Origin: Parablautia intestinalis
Lineage (GTDB): Bacteria > Bacillota > Clostridia > Lachnospirales > Lachnospiraceae
Reading direction: 5' to 3'
Length of the DNA: 64,000 nt
Assembly (NCBI GenBank): GCA_003612395.1
Contig: RAYQ01000009.1
Location: forward strand, 116,032-180,031
The translations under genes were made by a program, and so were the position numbers. The notes beneath the pieces are model-generated. The model made no database searches. It was given only the letters and a program-made list of their open reading frames with translations, and was not told the DNA's origin. Of the stretch, positions 53,197 through 61,029 are shown in pieces; the stretch's first letter is position 1; each line of letters begins with the position of its first letter.

Positions 53197-54546
53197 TTAC
53201 TGATTATCAATTTCCTTTTGAATCTCCTGGGCTGCTTTATCCAAAGCCGTCTTCGGATCTTCCACACCGTAAGCTATACGCTCCATAGCATCGTCAACTG
53301 CGTTAAAAACAGCATTGGAATAAGCAACTTTAGGGGAACCTACTCCGCAGGCAACGGACTCATAAATTACCGAATTGTTCTCCGGATTTTCTGCAATATA
53401 CTTATCCTTCAAAGATTCTCTTACAGGAGGAACGCCCATCATCTCATATCGTGTCCATGCAACATCAGCGCTTGATGCATACTCTATAAATCTCCATGCT
53501 TCCTCCTTATGAGGTGTTTCGTTGCTCATGAACATAAATCCCATGCCGCAGAAAGTAGCCTGTTTTTCTTTCTTTAAAGGAGACGCCATGGCAATCTTGC
53601 CTGCAAGGGCTCCGCTATTCCAGTTTGCAAAATCAGTTGTATTAGCGAAGGTCATAGCTGCAAGGCCGCTTCCAAAAGGATTGTTGTCGCTGCTGCTGCT
53701 ATCCCAGGGGATTATTCCCTCATCCTCAAGTTTCTTTAAAAATTCTGCTGCCTCAATTGTTTTTTCAGAATTGCAAAGTACCGTGTTGTTGTCTTCATCT
53801 ACCAGATTTTTTTCTCCGTTTGCCAAAGCAAATATTGTCAGGTAATGCTGCTGGGCTGTACCGGACGAAGGAATTCCAAGTCCTGTCTGAACCACGTTAT
53901 CGCCTTCCTTTTTCACCAGCTTTTTGTGATATTCTTCAAGTTCATCCCAGGTTGCAGGGGGGCTGTTCGGGTCAAGCCCCGCCTGCTCAAACAGCTCTTT
54001 GTTGTAAATCAGCAGACGTACATCAGGCTGGGTTGCAATACCATACAGTTTTCCGCCAATCTTTCCCAAATTTAAAGCGCTTTCCATATAGTCGTCCGTG
54101 CCATCCCAGTCAGCCGTAAATTCATCCAGTGCGGCATACTGTCCCAATGGTACTCTTACCCCCATAGATGCCAGTGTAAAATCAATTACATCCGGCGCTG
54201 TTCCGGAAGCAAATCCTGTATTGAGCTTTGTTTCAAAATCATCTCCGTAGCTGCATTCCTGATACTCAATTTCAATATCCGGATTAGCCGCTTCAAAATC
54301 GGCAATTACTTTATCCCAAAAGGCTTTCTTTTCTGCGTCTGTACCCGCTCTTAAAAACGTCAGTTTAACCTTTTCTCCTGATGCAGCATCCCCGCTGTCG
54401 GATTCCTGACCTTCCTCAGCACTTTCTGCCTCACCTGCGGTTTCATCCTTTGAGACAAGTTCTTCCGTACCTTTGTTTCCACAGCCCGCCATACCTAAAA
54501 TCATCGCCGTTCCCAGCAGGGCACACATAACTTTTCTAAATTTCAT
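53197..54546 (-). CDS. Sugar-binding lipoprotein of ABC transporter
   Basis: A 449-residue family 1 binding protein with lipoprotein signal MKFRKVMCALLGTAMILG and lipobox M-A-G-C, and an acidic linker to about residue 60. Start at 54546 after AAGGAGG. First gene of the transporter-sulfatase operon and immediately downstream of the YesN gene, with an inverted repeat and possible activator-dependent promoter between them. Confidence 0.92.
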   Translation of the reverse strand: MKFRKVMCALLGTAMILGMAGCGNKGTEELVSKDETAGEAESAEEGQESDSGDAASGEKVKLTFLRAGTDAEKKAFWDKVIADFEAANPDIEIEYQECSYGDDFETKLNTGFASGTAPDVIDFTLASMGVRVPLGQYAALDEFTADWDGTDDYMESALNLGKIGGKLYGIATQPDVRLLIYNKELFEQAGLDPNSPPATWDELEEYHKKLVKKEGDNVVQTGLGIPSSGTAQQHYLTIFALANGEKNLVDEDNNTVLCNSEKTIEAAEFLKKLEDEGIIPWDSSSSDNNPFGSGLAAMTFANTTDFANWNSGALAGKIAMASPLKKEKQATFCGMGFMFMSNETPHKEEAWRFIEYASSADVAWTRYEMMGVPPVRESLKDKYIAENPENNSVIYESVACGVGSPKVAYSNAVFNAVDDAMERIAYGVEDPKTALDKAAQEIQKEIDNQ

Positions 54547-54588
54547 CTTTTTCCTCCTTAAACAATTACTTATCATCCTGATGGTCAT

Positions 54589-54645
54589 ATTGTACGAAAA
54601 AAAGAGTACAAGTTCCATGTTTGTAGTTAACACTTCCTTGTACTC
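54589..54645 (-). promoter_or_regulatory. Candidate YesN-controlled promoter with inverted repeat
   Basis: A TACAAT -10 box (54589-54594) lacks a good -35. Upstream are inverted 9-bp half-sites GAGTACAAG (54604-54612) and CTTGTACTC (54637-54645), about 33 bp apart, i.e. about three helical turns. A placement like this fits an AraC-type activator, presumably the neighbouring YesN. Confidence 0.4.
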
Positions 54646-54726
54646 CGTTTTTATTTTTATAAAAATATTGTAATTATTTTATAAAAAATTGTGATTTTTT
54701 GTATTTTGTTTTTTCTTTTTGTATTA

Positions 54727-56313
54727 TTATCTTGTCTTTCGGTATTCCAGAGGTGAGCAGCCATAATGCTCCTTAAATACTTTGCTGAAATGAGCCGAAT
54801 CAAAAAAACCTGCCTGTTCGGCAATTTCTCCTATGGAAAGCCTGCTGTTTCTTAACATAATACAGGATTTTTCCAGCCGGACCTCCTGTAGGTAGCTGCT
54901 GAACTTTTTCCCTGTCTCCTTTTTAAAAAGCGTGGAAAGATAAGGTCTGCTTAAAAATACCGCGTCTGCCACCTGCTCTAAAGATATTCTTTCCCCCAAA
55001 TGTTCTTCTACATACCGCATCACTTCTTTCACAGGCGCCGAATATTGACCGTTCCCCTGCTTTTTCTGCAAAAGGCCGCATAGCGCCTCCACCTCGCCTT
55101 TTACCATGACGATAAGCTGCTCCAAATCAGGCGTTTCCCGTCCTGTCAAATTTTGTTTTGCTTCACAGGCCAGCTTATTGATTAAAAACCCGGTGCCTTT
55201 GGTCCGTTCTTTTTCCTCATCCTCCAACACACACTCCCACAAATTATGCCGGTAAGCTGACACAATCTCATCACACAGCGCCTTCACATATGCCGGGTGA
55301 AGGTAGGATGCCTTTTTCACATTGTCCAAAAACAAATTGGCCGTCTGCTCTGCCGTATCATAATTTTCCTGCTGCAGATATCCCATTATTTCCTTAATAT
55401 CCTGATTAAAATAAAGTTCCCCTGACCCCTGTTCCATAGAGATACGCATATCGTCATACTGCCAGGCGCCTGGAATGCCAAAAAAGACTCTGTTTTCTCT
55501 TGCCGCCACTGCCTGCCTGTACATTTCTTTTACATTTCCATCCCCCTGCATCCTGCTGATTCCCAAATACAGCCTGATTCCCGTATGTACATGTAAAATA
55601 TCCCCAAGCCTTCCTATCAGCCTAAGCCGCTTTGACTCTGCACTATGTAGATACCCTAAAATAATCCTTTGATTTCCGGACCAGAAATAAGTCCCCTGTA
55701 GCTGTTCCTGTTCCAGAAACAAGTAAAGCAGCTCCTCAACATCCTCACGGGCTGCCTGCTTTTCCAGATAAATATCCACGATTACCATCTGCCGCACTTC
55801 CTGCTCCGTTACCTTTTCCCCGAACACTGCTGCCAGGTCCTTTATACTGACCTGGTCTTTATCCATTAGTTCGGCTAATGCAGCTCCCTTTCCCTTCCCG
55901 GATTCTTCTTTCTTTTCTTCCTTTTCCTGTTTTCGTTGTTCCAGATACTTTGATGCATCGCTTAAAATCTGTTTTAAGGCTTCTTTGGTAATTTCAGGCT
56001 TTAGCACAAACTCCTGTGCCCCCAGCCGCATGGCCTGACGGGCATACTGGAATTCATCATAAGCGCTCAAAATAATCTTATAGGGATCTATTCCCTTTTC
56101 CAAAAGTTTTTCCAGAAACTCTAATCCATCCATAACAGGCATGCGTATATCTGTAAAGACAACATCCACATCCTTTTCACATTCAAGATATTCAAGAGCC
56201 TTTCTCCCATTGGAAAAAACTCCTTCCACATGATAATCCTCTGAAAGCTCTTCCAGCTTCTTCTTAAGCCACTGCCTGGTAATTCCTTCATCCTCAATGA
56301 TAATAATCTTCAT
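54727..56313 (-). CDS. YesN-type response regulator (receiver + AraC)
   Basis: A 528-residue response regulator: receiver domain (residues 1-120; acidic EDE, phospho-Asp in VVFTDIRMPVMDG, Lys in VLKPEIT), a middle domain, and a C-terminal AraC double HTH (ISLEQVADAVFLSRPYLSTL, IGEIAEQAGFFDSAHFSKVF). Its start overlaps the end of the kinase gene by 20 bp. It is the intact counterpart of the split regulator at 11889-13465 and should activate the transporter-sulfatase operon. Confidence 0.93.
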   Translation of the reverse strand: MKIIIIEDEGITRQWLKKKLEELSEDYHVEGVFSNGRKALEYLECEKDVDVVFTDIRMPVMDGLEFLEKLLEKGIDPYKIILSAYDEFQYARQAMRLGAQEFVLKPEITKEALKQILSDASKYLEQRKQEKEEKKEESGKGKGAALAELMDKDQVSIKDLAAVFGEKVTEQEVRQMVIVDIYLEKQAAREDVEELLYLFLEQEQLQGTYFWSGNQRIILGYLHSAESKRLRLIGRLGDILHVHTGIRLYLGISRMQGDGNVKEMYRQAVAARENRVFFGIPGAWQYDDMRISMEQGSGELYFNQDIKEIMGYLQQENYDTAEQTANLFLDNVKKASYLHPAYVKALCDEIVSAYRHNLWECVLEDEEKERTKGTGFLINKLACEAKQNLTGRETPDLEQLIVMVKGEVEALCGLLQKKQGNGQYSAPVKEVMRYVEEHLGERISLEQVADAVFLSRPYLSTLFKKETGKKFSSYLQEVRLEKSCIMLRNSRLSIGEIAEQAGFFDSAHFSKVFKEHYGCSPLEYRKTR

Positions 56314-58135
56314 AATGACTCCCTCCCTGTAGCTCTGACATTGTCCGGACAGGCATCCTCATATCAATCCTAATCCCGCCATGCTCTAATCTGCAAACAG
56401 AAAGCCCACTATCTTTTCCAAAAGAAAGCCTGATACGTTCCTGCACATTCCGAATGCCAATACTGCTTACCTGCCCCTCCTGACAGTCTCCCTTAGAAGC
56501 AAGAAGCATCTTTATCTTCTCAAGATCCGCTCCTTCTCCATTATCAAAAACGCTGATGAGCAAATCTTTTTCCTCCCTTTGTGCGTGTATATAAATATGT
56601 CCCATATCCTTTTTTTGACCAAAGCCATGGGAAATAGAATTTTCCACCAGAGGCTGTACGGAAATCCTGGGCACTAATGCATCCTCCACTTCCTCATCCA
56701 TCCGGATCTCCCACTCGAAAGTATCCTGATACCGGTTTTTCATCAGCACCAGATAGTTTTCCAGAGACTCCAACTCCTCTTTTACAGGAATCAACTCCCT
56801 GTAATCCGAAAAGGTTCTCTTTAAAAGCTTTGCCAGCGCCAGGAGGGAAGTATCCGCCTGCTCCTTCATATCCATTTCCACCAGAAAGCGAATGGACGCC
56901 AGGGTATTATACAGAAAATGAGGATTGATCTGCGCCTGCAGGGCATTCAGCTCTAATACACGTTTTTCTTCGTCCCTGCGTCCTAACTGCTCTATCAGCT
57001 CCTCAATTTTGCCAATCATCTCATTGAACTGATGGCTGAGCTGACCGAATTCATCTCCTGTCTCCACCTGTGCACGGACACTCAAATCCCCTTTATAGGC
57101 CGTTCGCATATCCTCCTTCAGTTTCTGCACCGGACGGCTGATATATCTTGCATTGTAAAGAGACATCAGTAAAGCCAAAAGGAAATAAACCACCGCCACG
57201 CCAATAATCCACAGATAACTCCAGTTACCAAACCACGCACTCTTCTGCATTGTTTCATACAGGACAATCTTCCAGCCTGTGGCATCATTTGTAGTAAAAC
57301 AAATTTGAGAATAAACGCCTTCCATATTGGCCGGGAAATATCCATAATCATAATTCAGCAGTTTTTCCAGATATTTTTCCGAGCTGATATAACTTCCAAT
57401 CAGCCCCCGGTCCGTACAGCTTAAAATTCTCCCTGTCCCATCCATCAAAAGCAGTTCCTGATTTTCCTGCCGCGCTCCGTCCTCGAAAAGCCTTAAAAAC
57501 TGTTCCTGCTGAATGCTGACATCCATAAGGCCGATGCACCTGCCACTGTTTAAATGGCGCAAAAGGCGCACCGCCCGGACAATGCTCTTTTCATCTTTGC
57601 TGAATTCTTCGCTGCTATAGGTGGGAATATAGCGGATTCTGCTGCTTTCCAAAAGCATGTCATACCAGCCCTCCTTTTTCAGATTATCCAAATCTGAAAA
57701 AACAAACTCCACCTGGTCATTCCATCTGGATGAATAATTTCGCCCGTTTTCCCCTAAAATCTCCAGATAATACCCTTTATCCCCATAATAAACCCACCTG
57801 CTTCTCAAAAATTCCTGCATTGCCTTTTGTGTGGTTCTTGCTTCATAGTCACTATCAAATTTTCTCTGGGAGAGCAGACTATTTACCTCCGCATTGCTGA
57901 AGAAGAAATCCGAGTAAACCACAATGTTTTTTAGCATATCCTCCATATTCCGGTTAATTTGGTTTAAGATTGCAAGCCTGGACTGGTTTAGCCTCTGGTT
58001 TGCCTCCGTCTGCACGAAAGAAATAATCTGCCAGGATAAAATTAAACAGGGCATGGCAAAAAGCAGTACGTTGGACGCCAGTATTTTTTTCTGCAAATTC
58101 ATTCCCCGAAAATAGTTTTTCGTCCGCAGCCACAT
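56294..58135 (-). CDS. YesM-type sensor histidine kinase
   Basis: A 613-residue kinase: transmembrane segment near residues 15-35, extracytoplasmic sensor domain, second segment near 305-325, HAMP linker (SRPVQKLKEDMRTAYKG), the His_kinase domain with QAQINPHFLYNTLASIRF, and a GHKL ATPase with VQPLVENSISHGF, NGEGAD and GIRNVQERI. It is first in its operon, upstream of YesN. It probably detects an extracellular glycan fragment. Confidence 0.93.
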   Translation of the reverse strand: MWLRTKNYFRGMNLQKKILASNVLLFAMPCLILSWQIISFVQTEANQRLNQSRLAILNQINRNMEDMLKNIVVYSDFFFSNAEVNSLLSQRKFDSDYEARTTQKAMQEFLRSRWVYYGDKGYYLEILGENGRNYSSRWNDQVEFVFSDLDNLKKEGWYDMLLESSRIRYIPTYSSEEFSKDEKSIVRAVRLLRHLNSGRCIGLMDVSIQQEQFLRLFEDGARQENQELLLMDGTGRILSCTDRGLIGSYISSEKYLEKLLNYDYGYFPANMEGVYSQICFTTNDATGWKIVLYETMQKSAWFGNWSYLWIIGVAVVYFLLALLMSLYNARYISRPVQKLKEDMRTAYKGDLSVRAQVETGDEFGQLSHQFNEMIGKIEELIEQLGRRDEEKRVLELNALQAQINPHFLYNTLASIRFLVEMDMKEQADTSLLALAKLLKRTFSDYRELIPVKEELESLENYLVLMKNRYQDTFEWEIRMDEEVEDALVPRISVQPLVENSISHGFGQKKDMGHIYIHAQREEKDLLISVFDNGEGADLEKIKMLLASKGDCQEGQVSSIGIRNVQERIRLSFGKDSGLSVCRLEHGGIRIDMRMPVRTMSELQGGSHYEDYYH

Positions 58136-58241
58136 ATTTCTGACACCTGCTTTCCTACAATCTTTGAATAAATTTTATCATTTCGACATTTTTATTTCAA
58201 CCGGTTCATTTTTCTGTCCTCTGCGTTCTTTAAAATTGCCC

Positions 58242-58323
58242 ATATAAAAATACCGGCTTCTCCTGAAATGTTCTCCCAGCTTCTTGGCAGCTGGCATTTC
58301 CCGGGAAACCGGTATTTTTATAT
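58242..58323. terminator. Long complex stem-loop between divergent units
   Basis: Outer 15-bp perfect stem (58242-58256 with 58309-58323, core AAAAATACCGG/CCGGTATTTTT) surrounds inner pairs GAAATG/CATTTC and CCAGCT/AGCTGG. T-rich ends on both strands would allow termination either way, but it lies 150 bp upstream of the YesM start and downstream of the DUF1858 gene, which is read toward it. Confidence 0.55.
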
Positions 58324-58395
58324 AGACAGTTCCTTGTATGTGGAACTGTCAGGCTATCACTGTAAGACGGCTTTTAACATGCCTTCACACTGTTT

Positions 58396-58587
58396 TTATA
58401 ATGCTTCAATCTTAGCCATCAGGTCATTGATGTCCATGCCGTGCACCATAGCCGCTTCTTCAAGGCTCTCCGCCTGGGCGGAAGGGCATCCGAGACAGTG
58501 CATGCCTGCCTCCATCAGAACCGGTGCAACCTCCGGGCTCACCCTTAAAATTTCACCGATTGTCATTTCTTTGCTAATCTGTGCCAT
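58396..58587 (-). CDS. DUF1858-domain small protein
   Basis: A 63-residue protein with the DUF1858 domain ([20 protein letters not shown], then [11 protein letters not shown]). The C-x2-C pair is the predicted redox disulfide or metal site of this family, which is often linked to hybrid-cluster proteins in anaerobes. Start at 58587 after AAGGAGG. It is followed by the long stem-loop at 58242-58323. Confidence 0.88.
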   Translation of the reverse strand: MAQISKEMTIGEILRVSPEVAPVLMEAGMHCLGCPSAQAESLEEAAMVHGMDINDLMAKIEAL

Positions 58588-58634
58588 AAAACGCAACCTC
58601 CTTCTGTATAATCCGTAACAAATAAATCCTTTGG

Positions 58635-58895
58635 TCATACTGTTACTATAAACCTTAATTTCAGGCATATTTTATTACAATAAGCTGGCTCACAAAACAT
58701 AGCAGCGTTTGTTTTTCTGTGCCTGTACTGTTTAGTATAATACTTTGCCCATGTTCTGGCAAGTCTAAACATCATAGCTTTCACGACAATCCCTTTTATT
58801 GTCCTTTTGTAAGGTCTTGCGTACTGTCTCCCGGCAAAGTTTCTCTGCAATTTTTCCAAAAGCTCTGTATCGCCTTCAGTCTGAAAATCGCTCAT
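58635..58895 (-). CDS. Small basic hypothetical protein (doubtful)
   Basis: An 86-residue frame with a possible ribosome binding site GGAG. Residues 1-60 ([20 protein letters not shown]) look protein-like; the last 30 residues are translated from a hairpin repeat unit (58671-58711), so the natural C-terminus may have been replaced. No family recognised. Confidence 0.35.
   Translation of the reverse strand: MSDFQTEGDTELLEKLQRNFAGRQYARPYKRTIKGIVVKAMMFRLARTWAKYYTKQYRHRKTNAAMFCEPAYCNKICLKLRFIVTV
58671..58711 (-). repeat. Single hairpin repeat unit
   Basis: On the minus strand AAACGCTGCTATGTTTTG is followed by TGAGCCAGCTTATTGTAA, matching the family found at 19238, 23455 and 27945, with stem CTG...CAG. 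Confidence 0.6.
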
Positions 58896-58914
58896 TTCCA
58901 GCCCTCTCCTGCTC

Positions 58915-59742
58915 TTACAGCTCTGCCCTCACTATTGCATTATATGTACTCCCAAAATATTTTCGGCATTTTACAGCAACAATATCAGGCTGAATATTCC
59001 TCATCATTCTATCGCCATGTAACTTTTTTGAGTAATACAAATCTCTGGACGCAACGATTTGATTCACATATACTTTATTTGCATTCGGCATTTCCTGAAT
59101 ATATTCTTTTATTTCTGTTTGTACTGCATTTATAATGCAATCACTAAGTTTGATATACTTTCCAAAAAACCAACCATATTCTTCAATGTTTTCTGTATAT
59201 TCTTTTAATACATTATTTTCAATATATTGCTTTAAATGATGCAAAAAGAAACGCTTAGCATTATATCCTACATCAGTAACCACACCACTGTCACTATAAA
59301 GATATTCAAAACCATTTTTCCAATCTGCAATAAACCAGCTTTCAGCTTCCGGAGACGCATACAAAATGAAAACAGGAATATCCTTTTGTAATTTTTCATG
59401 TACTTTTTGAATGATTTGATTTTTATATTCTTCTATCCGCTCGTCACTATATCCATGAAATTTGCCATCCAAATCATCTTCAATCAAAACCGCCTTACAT
59501 TTTCCAATTTCTTCTCTATTTTTCTCCAAAATACGATATACTTTCTCTAACAATGCATCTCCGGTCAGACCACTAATTTGGGAATTGATATTTTTCGGAT
59601 CTCCCTTCTTCTTTATTGTCTTATTAGGTAAGTACTGTTTGTACTCATACTTACTATTCATCTTTTTAAGGAAGAATTGCATAGCTCCTGCTTCTGTATA
59701 CCCGCACGTCAAAAAACATGCTATTCTGTCTACCATGGCCAT
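58915..59742 (-). CDS. TOPRIM/DUF4276-like protein, partner of the ATPase
   Basis: A 275-residue soluble protein. The N-terminus ACFLTCGYTEAGAMQFFLKK places a Glu like the first acidic residue of TOPRIM folds; AVLIEDDLDGKFHGYSDER provides a D-x-D-like pair, and YASPEAESWFIADW resembles the E-x-E-A-W/L-x-x-A-D segment of DUF4276-like proteins. TOPRIM nucleases paired with OLD-type ATPases are common in defence. It overlaps the ATPase gene by 13 bp, so the two are co-translated. Assignment rests on motifs by eye; the fold is not proven. Confidence 0.6.
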   Translation of the reverse strand: MAMVDRIACFLTCGYTEAGAMQFFLKKMNSKYEYKQYLPNKTIKKKGDPKNINSQISGLTGDALLEKVYRILEKNREEIGKCKAVLIEDDLDGKFHGYSDERIEEYKNQIIQKVHEKLQKDIPVFILYASPEAESWFIADWKNGFEYLYSDSGVVTDVGYNAKRFFLHHLKQYIENNVLKEYTENIEEYGWFFGKYIKLSDCIINAVQTEIKEYIQEMPNANKVYVNQIVASRDLYYSKKLHGDRMMRNIQPDIVAVKCRKYFGSTYNAIVRAEL

Positions 59743-60986
59743 CCTCCTAATGCCGGGTCATTCGTTCTGTACAAATCCCCTAATTCCCACTCGCCAAGTT
59801 CATCAATAATGTCATTATACTGTATCTTTTTAATCGTTGTATCATTTTCAAAAACAAAAACCGCCACTTTCCCATGCTTAAATTCTTCCGTAAACACATC
59901 CAGGAAATCCGGCGAATGTGTACTGATAAAGCATTGGTTAAATGTGTCCGCCGTTTGCATCCAATTACCAATTACCTTTTGCCAGGCAGGATGCATATTT
60001 GTTTCCGGCTCATCAATCGCTAATAATGTTCTTGCTTTTTTCATTGGCATATTAATCAGCATATTTAATATTAAACCCTTTAACGTACCTTCCGATACGT
60101 CTGACAAATCATATTGCTCGTTATCATATACTAATTTGAAAACTAATTTATCATATGCACTCACCGTATCAGCTACTTGCAAATTCGGTATGAGATCCCT
60201 TAGTCTGTCTTCAAACTTTATTTTCCAAAGTACATCCTCCGATTTATACCTATTGAAAACATTTGTAAAATTTCCTGCATTTTGATTCAACGAATCATCA
60301 AGAGCTTTAACATTAACAGCTTCCCGCATCTTATCCGAAGCGAACTGCGCACTGGAATAAACATTGAAACCTTCGAAATATTTTTGCAAATCGTATAATA
60401 ATTGCGCTATATTAACACGTATTAATTCATTACCATAAATTTTCTGGTTTTTCAAAAGAATATCTTTAAACTGCATAATTAACGTTTCTTTGCTATCTAC
60501 CTCAAACGCTAATCTGCGATTTTTTGGTCCCACCTTGACAGCTGTAGAAAAGTTTCCCACGCCTATTTTAAAATCATGACATCTAAAATAATTAAATTCT
60601 CTGTCATATCCCTCTTTTAACTCTGCTGAACTTAATTCCTCCAACAAGATATTACACTTTTCTACACTATTGCCAACTTCAAAAGAAAATTTATAACGTA
60701 CAGGTTCTCCATTTAGGCATATTTCCCACGAAAAATCTATAGGAGCGTTTTCTTCTGCATGCTTATATAATGAATGCTCCCATCCATTACGCGCAACTGC
60801 GTTCAGAAATGCGGACTTCAAATTGCCTTCTCCGGGATTTTGCAGCATTTCTGAAAAAAAAGTAATCGCTTTAATAAAATTGGTTTTTCCCGAATTATTC
60901 GGTCCAATTAAAATATTGATTTTCTCAAATTCCAAATCATCTGTATTAATATTTCTAAAATTGTGACATGAAAATTTGTTAATCAC
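59730..60986 (-). CDS. OLD/RecF-like AAA ATPase
   Basis: A 418-residue ATPase of the AAA_15/AAA_21 group (SMC/ABC-like head): N-terminal MINKFSCHNFRNI, Walker A GPNNSGKTN (about residues 28-36), a central region of about 250 residues, signature-like LSDVSEGTLKG (about 310), Walker B LLAIDEPETNMHP and the His switch in FISTHSPDFLD. It lacks a fused TOPRIM domain; the next gene seems to supply it in trans. Similar two-gene modules are known in anti-phage systems. Codon use and AT content differ from the 20-58 kb genes. Confidence 0.88.
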   Translation of the reverse strand: MINKFSCHNFRNINTDDLEFEKINILIGPNNSGKTNFIKAITFFSEMLQNPGEGNLKSAFLNAVARNGWEHSLYKHAEENAPIDFSWEICLNGEPVRYKFSFEVGNSVEKCNILLEELSSAELKEGYDREFNYFRCHDFKIGVGNFSTAVKVGPKNRRLAFEVDSKETLIMQFKDILLKNQKIYGNELIRVNIAQLLYDLQKYFEGFNVYSSAQFASDKMREAVNVKALDDSLNQNAGNFTNVFNRYKSEDVLWKIKFEDRLRDLIPNLQVADTVSAYDKLVFKLVYDNEQYDLSDVSEGTLKGLILNMLINMPMKKARTLLAIDEPETNMHPAWQKVIGNWMQTADTFNQCFISTHSPDFLDVFTEEFKHGKVAVFVFENDTTIKKIQYNDIIDELGEWELGDLYRTNDPALGGWPW

Positions 60987-61029
60987 TTTTCATTGTCCTC
61001 CGTTTTCTTTTTGTTTTTTGGTGACAATC

